Assembly: GCA_028696435.1 (NCBI GenBank)
Contig: JAQVHC010000023.1
Span: forward strand, 1 to 15,408
DNA from: Actinomycetota bacterium
GTDB taxonomy: Bacteria; Actinomycetota; Humimicrobiia; Humimicrobiales; Humimicrobiaceae
Direction of reading: 5' to 3'
DNA: 15,408 bases
Part shown: positions 1 to 7,337 of the stretch, piece by piece
How the letters are laid out: the number at the start of each line of letters is the position of its first letter
How positions within the stretch are numbered: position 1 is the stretch's first letter
Notes under the pieces: model-generated
The model's database searches: none
Told to the model about the DNA's origin: nothing
Seen by the model: the letters and a program-made list of their open reading frames with translations, nothing else
Program-made: the position numbers and the translations under genes

Positions 1-538
1 TAAACCACAGAGATGATACAAATAACGAAGCAGCCAGTATTAATATTACCATTCCATAATCAGTAGAAATTTGTTTGCTTATATCGCCCAGTGCTGGAAT
101 AAAAGTCCCCTCACCGGTTGCTGCTTCGCTAAAATGATTGGTTAAATCTGATAAATAACCATACAAATAGCCTGATACAAAATACCCAATAACCATACAA
201 AGTACAAGCATTGCAACTATTATTATAATTTCCTTCTTCCTGGAACTTTTTGATTCTTCATCTAAGCCAGTCTGCTTATTATTCCTGAAAAACTCTATCT
301 GGAAAACAAACAGGTATAACAGCATAAAAAAGAATAAAATTATAATTCCGATTACAAAAAATAAAATACCCGAGTAATACACAAAATAAAGAAGCCCACC
401 AGATAAAAATGAAAAGAACACGAGAATCAATTTTTTTCTCTTACTGGCTATAAAGAAAGAGAGCAAACCACATATAAGTAACCCTGCGATACTTATATAA
501 TTCATTATTGTTATTGTTAATTGACTTCCAAATGACAT
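1..538 (-). CDS. nuoJ: NuoJ-like membrane subunit of a complex I-like enzyme (3' end beyond window)
   Basis: An open frame runs from an ATG at 538 (minus) to the window edge, 179 codons without a stop. The protein is almost all hydrophobic: about five membrane segments near residues 12-30, 36-54, 55-80, 103-127 and 158-178, with a charged loop near 85-102. The third segment, a Gly-containing run of Ile/Leu/Phe followed by a Phe/Leu-rich stretch, resembles the NuoJ helix that carries the pi-bulge, although the usual Tyr-Val-Gly-Ala-Ile core is here Val-Ile-Gly-Ile-Ile. NuoJ sits between the peripheral arm and the pumping subunits K-L-M-N, which would lie beyond position 1. The start is 7 nt after the stop of the NuoI-like gene, so they are co-transcribed. 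The call rests on position in the operon and topology more than on motifs. Confidence 0.72.
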   Translation of the reverse strand, partial: MSFGSQLTITIMNYISIAGLLICGLLSFFIASKRKKLILVFFSFLSGGLLYFVYYSGILFFVIGIIILFFFMLLYLFVFQIEFFRNNKQTGLDEESKSSRKKEIIIIVAMLVLCMVIGYFVSGYLYGYLSDLTNHFSEAATGEGTFIPALGDISKQISTDYGMVILILAASLFVSSLWF

Positions 539-545
539 AATTCTC

Positions 546-968
546 TTACCAGAAATCTCTCATCACACCTGACGGTTTTCTTAATTCATTCTTATCCAAT
601 CTTAAATTCTTCTTCCTATCATCTGCCAGTTGATATCGATATGACATTTCTATCGCTTTGATTTCACAAAAATCAACACAGTTACCACAAAAAATACATT
701 TATTAAGGTCGATGATAAATTCTTCAAGAACTATCCTGCTATTTTCCTCTACCCTCTTATTTATCTCTATGCAGTCAGCAGGACAAATTTTACTGCATCT
801 ACCACACCCATTACAAATAATATCAAGCGAGTCAGGGTCTAACTTTAAATGCACAACCCCTCTGCTACCATCAGGGATTATTATTTTTTCTTTAGGGTAA
901 ACAACTGTTCTTGGTTTTCTAAAAAGATTCCCCAGAGTTATAAAAAAATTTTTTATAAACCTTAACAT
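546..968 (-). CDS. nuoI: NuoI-like subunit with two [4Fe-4S] clusters
   Basis: A 140-residue peripheral-arm subunit. Two ferredoxin motifs are complete: C52-x2-C55-x2-C58-x3-C62-P and C91-x2-C94-x2-C97-x3-C101. These would hold the clusters (N6a and N6b in complex I) that pass electrons to the NuoB cluster. The second motif ends Cys-Glu, not the usual Cys-Pro. The basic, hydrophobic N-terminus (residues 1-22) is like the amphipathic membrane-surface helix of NuoI, MbhN and EhbX-type proteins. It lies between the H- and J-like genes, the order of nuo operons. The ATG at 968 has only a TAAGG directly against it as a possible ribosome site. It has no hydrogenase or dehydrogenase domain of its own, so the electron donor (ferredoxin is the natural guess) is inferred. 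Confidence 0.92.
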   Translation of the reverse strand: MLRFIKNFFITLGNLFRKPRTVVYPKEKIIIPDGSRGVVHLKLDPDSLDIICNGCGRCSKICPADCIEINKRVEENSRIVLEEFIIDLNKCIFCGNCVDFCEIKAIEMSYRYQLADDRKKNLRLDKNELRKPSGVMRDFW

Positions 969-1007
969 CCTTACAAATAATTAATAAAAATAATAAAAAT
1001 CAAATAA

Positions 1008-1943
1008 TTAAATTAAATTATAAACATCTCTTAATATAAAAAAACCAAAGGTAACTATAAAATTGACAAGTGAAACAGGAATTAAAAACCTCAGGTTAAT
1101 TTTTACAAGCATTTTATAGCTATCGATTCTGACAATAATTCTGTCTATCAATAATAGTATGAAAAAAATCAAATAAAATTTTAAGGCAAGCATTATTCCG
1201 CCATTTATCACATACAGGTTTTGCCAGCCTCCTAGATAAACCAGAGCCATTATTATAATCAGGAAAAAAATAATCATATAAACAGAAATTTTTTCAACTA
1301 CCTTATCCAGCCCTTTCCCTTCTCTACCTATGCCTGTTCCTTCTGATAGGTAACCTTTCCTGCTCACACCAAGAAGCTTGAATTGAAGTGATGTTGAAGC
1401 AAAAAAAGTTAAGAACCCGAGGGGCTGTATCAATATATTCCAGTATCTGTATTGAGAGTTGACAATTTCTTTTAAACTTGTTGTTTTATTTATAAGGATA
1501 ATACTTATAATGCTCAGGAGCACCGGTACCATAAAAGTAATCAATATTAATAATTTCTTTGTATTTTCGCTGAAGATTTTTCTATATGAAGACTCTGATA
1601 GATTAAAAAGCAATGCAGCTACAAGAAAAAAATACAAAGAAATTGAAATTATAAGGCTGTAATCATTTTCAACCAGCACCAGGTTTGATGATAAAGGAAC
1701 CGCACACCATATAAGAAAAGAAAGTATAAAGATAAAAACTGTCCATATACTTATTTTTCTATCGTTAGATAAAATTTTTAAAAACCTGATCATGGGAAAT
1801 CCTATACTTACCTCTTTATTTATCCTGTAGCCTCTCCTCAACTCCATACGTGAGGTAAGCTTATTGCTAAAATATTCACATATATATAAGTTTAACCCTG
1901 ACAGTAGCAAAATAAAAAAAATCTTCTTTAATATATTCAGCAT
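1008..1943 (-). CDS. nuoH: NuoH-like membrane subunit (complex I subunit 1 family), divergent
   Basis: A 311-residue membrane protein with about eight segments. NuoH anchors the peripheral arm and forms much of the quinone chamber and the first proton path. Family marks still visible: a basic first loop (residues 29-45); a TG-x3-E-x2-GL signature at 203-212, equivalent to the loop before helix 6; LGGW at 237-240; and R272-x-D274 followed by a final pair of helices with I/L-P-V-S-L-x-N. Lost: the FD-x-PEAE stretch that normally precedes the TG..E..GL signature, replaced by a basic, Gly/Ser-rich segment (193-200). Its ATG at 1943 is 9 nt after the NuoCD stop, with no clear Shine-Dalgarno sequence, suggesting translational coupling. 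It is also somewhat shorter than usual NuoH proteins. A hydrogenase-4 or Mrp-linked homologue is an alternative, but gene order favours Nuo. Confidence 0.87.
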   Translation of the reverse strand: MLNILKKIFFILLLSGLNLYICEYFSNKLTSRMELRRGYRINKEVSIGFPMIRFLKILSNDRKISIWTVFIFILSFLIWCAVPLSSNLVLVENDYSLIISISLYFFLVAALLFNLSESSYRKIFSENTKKLLILITFMVPVLLSIISIILINKTTSLKEIVNSQYRYWNILIQPLGFLTFFASTSLQFKLLGVSRKGYLSEGTGIGREGKGLDKVVEKISVYMIIFFLIIIMALVYLGGWQNLYVINGGIMLALKFYLIFFILLLIDRIIVRIDSYKMLVKINLRFLIPVSLVNFIVTFGFFILRDVYNLI

Positions 1944-1952
1944 GGTACTCAG

Positions 1953-3467
1953 TTAATACTCCGTTTTATATTGTGTGTTCATTATTTCCCCCGGACTTAT
2001 ATCGAGACTCATTAAAATCAGGTCAATATCTTCTAAACTCTCGCCTTTAATTATTTCTCCCCCCAGAATAAGACTATTCATAGAAGGCCCTTTTATAACC
2101 AGGGAATCTATATCTTTTTCTCCAACTTCCATATAAATTTTAAAAATACCATGGGGGCATTCAATATCCTGTGAAATTGCTCCTGGCTGGAACTCGAGAT
2201 GGGGTAAATTTATTTTTTTTATATAATCTCCTTCTGGAAAATTATTGATAATTTGATTTACCAGTCTCAAAGATTGAAAAATTTCTCGAAATCTAATAAT
2301 AACCCTCTCAAGACAATCTCCCTCTCTTCCTACCGGAGTTGTAAATGACAGGTCTCCGTAAGAAATAAAATCATTATCTTTTCTTAAATCATTTCTTGCA
2401 CCTGATGCTCTCAGGTTAGGACCGGTTACACCATATTCCAGAGCAGTATCTTTAGAAATTATTCCAATGTTTTTTAACCTCTCTATTATCAGAAAGTCTT
2501 CCGTCATAATTTTTTCAATCTTTCTTATATTTTCAAATAAAAGTGGCAGGTTTTTTCTGATATCGGCCAGTGTCTCCTCCTCTATGTTTTTCTTAACTCC
2601 CCCTATTCGTATAAAATTCGGGGCAACCCTGGAACCGGTAATTGTTTCTATAAGCCCAAGAACTCTTTCTCTCTCCAGGTGGCACATACTGTAAGCTATA
2701 TCATATTGAAGGATGTTGCAGATATTTAGAATAAAATATATATGATTTGATATTCTATATAATTCGCAGAGAAGCATTCTAATATACCGGGCTCTCTTAG
2801 TCGGTTTCAACTGGAGCAGCTTTTCTATAGCACTACAAAGACAGAGTTCTGGAAATATACCGGCTTTCCAATCAAATCTATTTATAATGGCTATAAGATT
2901 ATAAATTTTCATATCCCTATAAAACTCATAATCTAAAACCCTGCTCACACATGTATCAATATACGCTTCTTTAACTTTATCTTCATCGGCGTAAATATTA
3001 ATATCAAAACAATCCAGGCCATCGAGAATTCCGGGTGGAATTTCAATATTAAAATCACACCTGGCTATCCTGCTGGTTCTTTTATAAAATGCTGCAGCTT
3101 TATAGAATTCCTCCAGAATATTTGCGGCCTCAATATAGCCGGTTTCTATATCATCATTTTGCATCTCCATTTTTAACAGTACAGACAGGTCATTATAAGC
3201 TGATCTGAGATTTATAAGTAAAAAATTTCTTTTATTGTTTTTACAGGCATTCATACCTCCAAAAATATTTGCCCTTAGCCGGGGGTTTTCTTTCAGTTCC
3301 TTTACAACTACATAAAGATTTTCCGGAGGGAGTTCTATTAACAGATCGAAGCCTGTACCGGTGATACGGTCTACTTTATCTTTGAGAATGAATTCCAGAT
3401 CACTTTTCATCTCTTCCCTGAATACCACACCGGGCAGAGGGTATGTTTTATTGTTATTATTATCCAT
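1953..3467 (-). CDS. nuoCD: Fused NuoC-NuoD-like subunit (30-kDa + 49-kDa), no NiFe ligands and no quinone ligands
   Basis: A 504-residue fusion. Residues 20-135 have the NuoC fold pattern but lack its E-R-E-x-YD signature. Residues 140-504 are NuoD/hydrogenase large-subunit-like: EKL at 215-217, EL-x-RISNHI at 235-243, RE at 266-267, TGSR at 277-280, RIGGV at 287-291, GVTGP-x-LRASG at 346-356, GD at 383-384 and SLDISPGEI near 487-495. The CxxC pairs that bind NiFe in hydrogenases are absent at both ends, so this is not a hydrogenase. The HP-x2-HG quinone loop of NuoD is replaced by PPGILDG (144-150), and the quinone-binding Tyr (Tyr108 of the bovine 49-kDa subunit) aligns with Leu210. The subunit thus probably serves another acceptor. 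It lies 120 nt downstream of the NuoB-like gene, an unusually long gap for this operon. The ATG at 3467 has no strong ribosome site. Confidence 0.92.
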   Translation of the reverse strand: MDNNNNKTYPLPGVVFREEMKSDLEFILKDKVDRITGTGFDLLIELPPENLYVVVKELKENPRLRANIFGGMNACKNNKRNFLLINLRSAYNDLSVLLKMEMQNDDIETGYIEAANILEEFYKAAAFYKRTSRIARCDFNIEIPPGILDGLDCFDINIYADEDKVKEAYIDTCVSRVLDYEFYRDMKIYNLIAIINRFDWKAGIFPELCLCSAIEKLLQLKPTKRARYIRMLLCELYRISNHIYFILNICNILQYDIAYSMCHLERERVLGLIETITGSRVAPNFIRIGGVKKNIEEETLADIRKNLPLLFENIRKIEKIMTEDFLIIERLKNIGIISKDTALEYGVTGPNLRASGARNDLRKDNDFISYGDLSFTTPVGREGDCLERVIIRFREIFQSLRLVNQIINNFPEGDYIKKINLPHLEFQPGAISQDIECPHGIFKIYMEVGEKDIDSLVIKGPSMNSLILGGEIIKGESLEDIDLILMSLDISPGEIMNTQYKTEY

Positions 3468-3587
3468 AAAATAAAATCCCGAAACTCAAATTTTAATTTT
3501 TATTGCTTTTTTATTACTTACTCTCTTATTAGTTTAGTACTATATTTATAATTAGTTTCCTAATACATATTCCTCATTGTACTGTCT

Positions 3588-3983
3588 TTAACTTTCATCC
3601 AGAATCCTCAAAACCGCATATATAAATGCTTCCGGTCTCGGTGGACACCCCGGGACATACATATATATTTTTACTACGCTTCTAAACCAGTCAAGCAATT
3701 TGCTATCCTTACTGAATAGATTCTTGTTTAAAACACAGGTACCAACTGCAATTACTCCTCTGGGGTTACTCATTCTTTCGTAAATATTCAAAACTCTCGT
3801 TATACCTTCTTTATTATAGAATCCCTGAACAACCAGTAAATCAGCATCCTCCGGTGTATTAACAAAATTTATACAAAATCTCTGGATATCATATAAAGCG
3901 CCCTGCACTGCAAATATATCCTGTTTGCAGCAGCCATATCCTGTAACCAGCAGATTTAAATTACTTTTAAAAATAGCAGGCAC
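3588..3983 (-). CDS. nuoB: NuoB-like subunit with the N2-type [4Fe-4S] cluster
   Basis: A 131-residue version of the 20-kDa/PSST subunit. All four cluster ligands can be placed: adjacent Cys18-Cys19 (the hallmark of NuoB; hydrogenase small subunits have CxxC), Cys83 in GTC and Cys113 in the PGCPPRP motif at 111-117. A YDI-x-RF segment (31-36) and an ADLLVVQG segment (47-54) also match the family. It is shorter than typical NuoB (about 160-220 residues) because it lacks N- and C-terminal extensions. The start is GTG at 3983, preceded by TTAGGAG at 8 nt, which overlaps the stop of the upstream A-like gene, so the two are tightly coupled. It would take electrons from the NuoI clusters and deliver them near the NuoD subunit. 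Confidence 0.93.
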   Translation of the reverse strand: MPAIFKSNLNLLVTGYGCCKQDIFAVQGALYDIQRFCINFVNTPEDADLLVVQGFYNKEGITRVLNIYERMSNPRGVIAVGTCVLNKNLFSKDSKLLDWFRSVVKIYMYVPGCPPRPEAFIYAVLRILDES

Positions 3984-3994
3984 CCTTTTAACTC

Positions 3995-4396
3995 CTAACT
4001 GATAATTTTTGACCTGATGATATATATTGTAATAAATATAAGGCTGACTATTATTCCAATAATTAAAAATAAGTTTAAGCTTATCGAAGGATTAATGCTA
4101 AAATTATAAACACAGAAAATAAGTAACATAAATAAAACTATTATTATGAATATTGTTCCGAGAATAAAAATATTCTTTCGCTGGTTGGGGTCCTCCTTAT
4201 AATCCGGTATTATATTCCGTTCTTCTATCCTGACAATTTCTTCCTTTATTTCTATATTTCTAGAATCATAACCGGCTTTGCGTTTTAAAAGCCCCGATAA
4301 AATAAATATAAGACCAAATATAAATGCTAAAACAATTATAAAAATCAATAAAGCTATAATGTTATTAATATAGGCTGCAATAGATTCTTCTGGCAT
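3995..4396 (-). CDS. Small three-helix membrane protein, NuoA-like by position and topology
   Basis: A 133-residue protein with membrane segments near residues 10-36, 74-98 and 104-128 and a charged loop of about 35 residues after the first. This is the topology of NuoA, and the gene is first in an A-B-CD-H-I-J series. The usual NuoA signatures are not visible: no YECG in the loop, and no FDVE acidic pair in helix 2, where only hydrophobic residues occur. NuoA helps close the quinone chamber, so these losses agree with those seen in the D- and H-like subunits. The call is inferred mainly from context; a sequence-only search might not return NuoA. It starts at ATG 4396, with GGGAAA upstream as a weak ribosome site, and is 11 nt from the next gene. 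Confidence 0.62.
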   Translation of the reverse strand: MPEESIAAYINNIIALLIFIIVLAFIFGLIFILSGLLKRKAGYDSRNIEIKEEIVRIEERNIIPDYKEDPNQRKNIFILGTIFIIIVLFMLLIFCVYNFSINPSISLNLFLIIGIIVSLIFITIYIIRSKIIS

Positions 4397-4441
4397 TATA
4401 ATTTCCCATTTATGTGCTTTTCCATTTATTTTTGAGTTTAA

Positions 4442-4470
4442 ACTTTACCACAATTATTGTGTCACTTCAA
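4442..4470 (-). promoter_or_regulatory. Second, weaker promoter candidate for the nuo-like operon
   Basis: On the minus strand TTGAAG (4470-4465) and TAAAGT (4447-4442) are 17 bp apart, about 50 bp from the first start codon. Both boxes match the vegetative consensus at only four of six bases, so chance in AT-rich DNA is a real possibility. Confidence 0.2.
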
Positions 4471-4527
4471 TTAATAAAACGAATGTAATTGTAATTGCAT
4501 AAAATTATTAATAACTTTTAAATCTTA

Positions 4528-4568
4528 CCGGTTTTAACCATACTATGAACATAACCATACTATCCGGT
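4528..4568. repeat. Tandem 12-bp direct repeat in the nuo-like operon leader
   Basis: TAACCATACTAT occurs exactly twice, at 4535-4546 and 4552-4563 (17-bp period), bracketed by ACCGG (4528-4532) and CCGGT (4564-4568), which are inverted copies of each other. It lies downstream of the predicted start of transcription and about 140 bp before the first gene. It could be a repressor site or a leader RNA element. No known regulator is recognised. Confidence 0.6.
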
Positions 4569-4610
4569 CTTCCCTGAGCAATGCAGTGATAATGTATGTA
4601 GTATTTATGT

Positions 4611-4640
4611 ATTATAGTGTATATTAAGTTAATATTACAA
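4611..4640 (-). promoter_or_regulatory. Promoter candidate for the nuo-like operon
   Basis: On the minus strand a perfect TATAAT (4616-4611) follows TTGTAA (4640-4635, four of six to consensus) with an 18-bp spacer. It would give a leader of about 210 nt before the ATG at 4396. This is the best sigma-70-like signal in the 300-bp spacer. Confidence 0.5.
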
Positions 4641-4654
4641 TAATATAATTTTTA

Positions 4655-4697
4655 AATCAGTGGCAATAAAAGTAAACAGGGTAATTCTACCCGGTTT
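4655..4697 (-). terminator. Probable intrinsic terminator of the GH94 gene
   Basis: An inverted repeat pairs 4674-4683 with 4688-4697, ten positions with a single A/G mismatch around a 4-nt loop; its core is GGGTA and TACCC. On the minus strand it begins at the GH94 stop codon and is followed by a U-rich tract. The stem is short, so strength is uncertain. Confidence 0.5.
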
Positions 4698-7108
4698 TAG
4701 CCCATTAATACCTCCACCAGATGGGTTTTACTATCATTAAAAACAGGAATCATATTACCGGTTATTTCCCTGCCATCTACTGTGATTTTCGATATCCCTT
4801 TATTAACATTATCGGGGTTTTTTACCTCTATATTATAGGTTGAATTTCTAAATCTGCGGGTAACCCTGTAACTGTTCCATTTTTTTGGGATACAGGGGTC
4901 AATTTCAAGACCCTGGTAAACCGGTCTTATACCCAGAATAAATTTTATTCCTGCCTGGTACATCCATGATGCTGCTCCTGTGAGCCAGCTATTTCTCCCA
5001 AGGCCAAATTGAGGGTGTTCATCGCTTAGTATATTCTGGGCGTAAACATAAGGTTCGCACTCGTATTCATCTATAATATCATTTTTAGCAGCCGGATTTA
5101 TCTGATTATAATATTCATATGCACGGTCCCCGTTTCCAATTATGGTCTCGGCAATTACAACCCATGGATTTGTATGAAGAAATATACCACCATTTTCCTT
5201 TGTCCCTGGAGGATAAGTAGTAATACCACCTTTTGCAGGGTCATAGCCATTAAAGCCCGGCCAGCTTATCTTTATTCCTTTAGAAGTATTTAGAATCCTT
5301 TCTACAGAATCCAGTGCTTTTTCTGCTCTGTCAGCAGTAGCCATTCCTGATATTACAGGCCAGGACTGGGCATTCAGGTATATTTTCCCCTGTTCATTTT
5401 TATTTGAACCCAGTGGTGTACCATCAAAGTCAAAATAGCGGACATACCACTGACCATCCCAGCATATCTCATTAAATATCTCTTTTAAGCTGCTGTATTC
5501 TTCCTGATAAAGTCTGGCAAGGTTTTCATCTCCCAGAAAGTTACAGAGCTCAATCATTTCCAGGAGCCCTTTCCCGTAAAGATGCGTATTAAATAATGAT
5601 TCTGCACCGGTCCTTAAGTTAACCGTATCATTCCAGTCAGCAAAGCCCAGATGTGGCAGACCATGAATTCCTTTATCATTCTTTGTAAAATTAATAGCTC
5701 TCTTCAGGTGATCCATCACTGTTCCTCTATCTTCAGGATTACCATCTCTGTCCTTCTCATAATACGGAATCACTTCATCTAAAAAATCCGTGTCTCCGGT
5801 TTCCTTTAAATAATCAGTCACTGCCAGAATAATCCATAAGTGATCATCACCATAATACTGCGGGCGGTCGGACATTTCAGCTGTTTCACCAGTGGACGCT
5901 TCCATTGTCAGAGGATTAAAACTATGCATTGCACTGCCATCTTTTTTCTGGACCATCATTAGTTTTTTTAAAAGTTCCTTTGATTCGTCAGGAATATGGC
6001 TGATTACTCCCATTATATCCTGAGAAGTATCACGAAAACCTATACCACGGGTACCCAGGCCGGGCTGGTAATATGAAAGATAACGTGACCAGTTTTTAGT
6101 GATGTAACACTGGCGGGGATTTTGAATATTAAGCATGCTATCTAAATTCCTGTCAGGTGTTTGAACCTGCGTCGTCGATAAAAATTTATCCCAGAAACTT
6201 TCCATTTCGTCCAGAGCCTCTTTTACAGACCCGGGTTTTCTGTACTTCTCGATAACAGGACGGGCTTTTTCAAAACTCTGCTCCTGCCCCAATTGTGTAA
6301 TAAAGCTTTTCCCTTCACCGGGTTTAAAATTTCCAAGATGGTGCATAAGAGCACCTATATTATCGCCTCTATGTGCCTCATAACAACCGAGCTCATCTGA
6401 CTGAAGAGAAATTGGCTTTGCCCATGTTCCATATTCATTATCTCCCAGAAATCTTTTCCTATCTGTTTCAAAAGAAGATACAGGGTGGCTGGAAGTAAAG
6501 AAATTCACATCTGTATCCCTTCGCATAAAAGCATATTGCAATAAAGTAAGCAGCCCATCCTTTTCCCTTATGCAACGGGACTGCATCGTCTGTGGAACCC
6601 AGTCAGCATTATCAAACTGCCTTACAGCGTTAAAGTGTGTGTATTCAACTAAATTTATTGCATCAATTTCCATCTCTCTGCCTGTTTTATTGATTATCCT
6701 TATTTCCCTGATTTCTACACAATCACTTATCGGCACGAATATAGTACATTCTGTACGTATCCCATAAAATTCCGATATTATACGATTATATCCAAGCCCT
6801 ATATGACATTCGTAGAGGTCATATAAATCAAGGGTTGGAACAAAAAAAGGTGAAAAAACTTTATAACTATTACCCTGTCTGAACCGCAGATATAAAGTTT
6901 CACCTTTAAATTCTGAGGATGGCATCTGCTGGATATATTTAACAATGCGATTTAGAGTCGGGTCACCTTTACATATTAGCGCACCACCTGTATGGTCCAC
7001 AAAACCACCAAAATCAAGGGTGCCTATGTAATTAATCCACTTAACCGGTGTCCTGGGGTTGGTAATAACATACTCCCTGTTTATGTCGTTAAAATAACCA
7101 TAATTCAT
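4697..7108 (-). CDS. GH94 glycoside phosphorylase, probably cellobiose phosphorylase
   Basis: An 803-residue cytoplasmic enzyme of family GH94 (formerly glycosyltransferase family 36). It cleaves a beta-linked disaccharide with phosphate to give a sugar 1-phosphate and free sugar, saving one ATP. The length matches cellobiose and chitobiose phosphorylases (about 800-820 residues). Seen motifs: an N-terminal beta-sandwich (1-300); GIGFRDTSQD at 355-364; DDHLW at 421-425; ADWND at 490-494, which holds the general-acid Asp; a KENGGIF phosphate-loop motif at 637-643; HTNPW at 645-649; and the C-terminal sandwich after about 735. No signal peptide is present. The substrate is inferred: cellobiose is the commonest match for this overall motif set, but laminaribiose, chitobiose or cellobionate activities exist in the family. 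The gene stands alone, divergent from the AI-2E family gene. An AGAGGA about 12 nt before the ATG is its likely ribosome site. Confidence 0.95.
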   Translation of the reverse strand: MNYGYFNDINREYVITNPRTPVKWINYIGTLDFGGFVDHTGGALICKGDPTLNRIVKYIQQMPSSEFKGETLYLRFRQGNSYKVFSPFFVPTLDLYDLYECHIGLGYNRIISEFYGIRTECTIFVPISDCVEIREIRIINKTGREMEIDAINLVEYTHFNAVRQFDNADWVPQTMQSRCIREKDGLLTLLQYAFMRRDTDVNFFTSSHPVSSFETDRKRFLGDNEYGTWAKPISLQSDELGCYEAHRGDNIGALMHHLGNFKPGEGKSFITQLGQEQSFEKARPVIEKYRKPGSVKEALDEMESFWDKFLSTTQVQTPDRNLDSMLNIQNPRQCYITKNWSRYLSYYQPGLGTRGIGFRDTSQDIMGVISHIPDESKELLKKLMMVQKKDGSAMHSFNPLTMEASTGETAEMSDRPQYYGDDHLWIILAVTDYLKETGDTDFLDEVIPYYEKDRDGNPEDRGTVMDHLKRAINFTKNDKGIHGLPHLGFADWNDTVNLRTGAESLFNTHLYGKGLLEMIELCNFLGDENLARLYQEEYSSLKEIFNEICWDGQWYVRYFDFDGTPLGSNKNEQGKIYLNAQSWPVISGMATADRAEKALDSVERILNTSKGIKISWPGFNGYDPAKGGITTYPPGTKENGGIFLHTNPWVVIAETIIGNGDRAYEYYNQINPAAKNDIIDEYECEPYVYAQNILSDEHPQFGLGRNSWLTGAASWMYQAGIKFILGIRPVYQGLEIDPCIPKKWNSYRVTRRFRNSTYNIEVKNPDNVNKGISKITVDGREITGNMIPVFNDSKTHLVEVLMG

Positions 7109-7223
7109 AATATTTTCTATTCCTCTCTATTTTTGTTATATTTATTTTTTTAAAAAGGGGATTTATTTAAAAATATACACTTTATTTAGAATATATCAAT
7201 AAACAGGATTTCCAAAATCGTGC

Positions 7224-7264
7224 GGATTAATAAATTATGTATTAATTTATGGATTGATAAATTA
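7224..7264. repeat. Repeated 14-mer in the GH94/AI-2E divergent promoter region
   Basis: GGATTAATAAATTA (7224-7237) and GGATTGATAAATTA (7251-7264) differ at one base and are 27 bp apart. Between them AATTTAT forms an inverted copy: ATAAATTA at 7230-7237 pairs with TAATTTAT at 7243-7250. It lies in the 229-bp spacer between two divergent genes and could be an operator. Low complexity limits certainty. Confidence 0.45.
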
Positions 7265-7337
7265 CAGATATAAAAAAGAGTATAAAAGGATTGCAATAAA
7301 TTATAATTTTTTCAAAAATATAATATAATGATTCAAA

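Noticed and set aside
1953..3983. [NiFe]-hydrogenase large and small subunits (Ech/Mbh type)
   Set aside because: The large subunit has no N- or C-terminal CxxC nickel ligands, and the small subunit has the adjacent Cys pair of NuoB, not the CxxC of hydrogenases.
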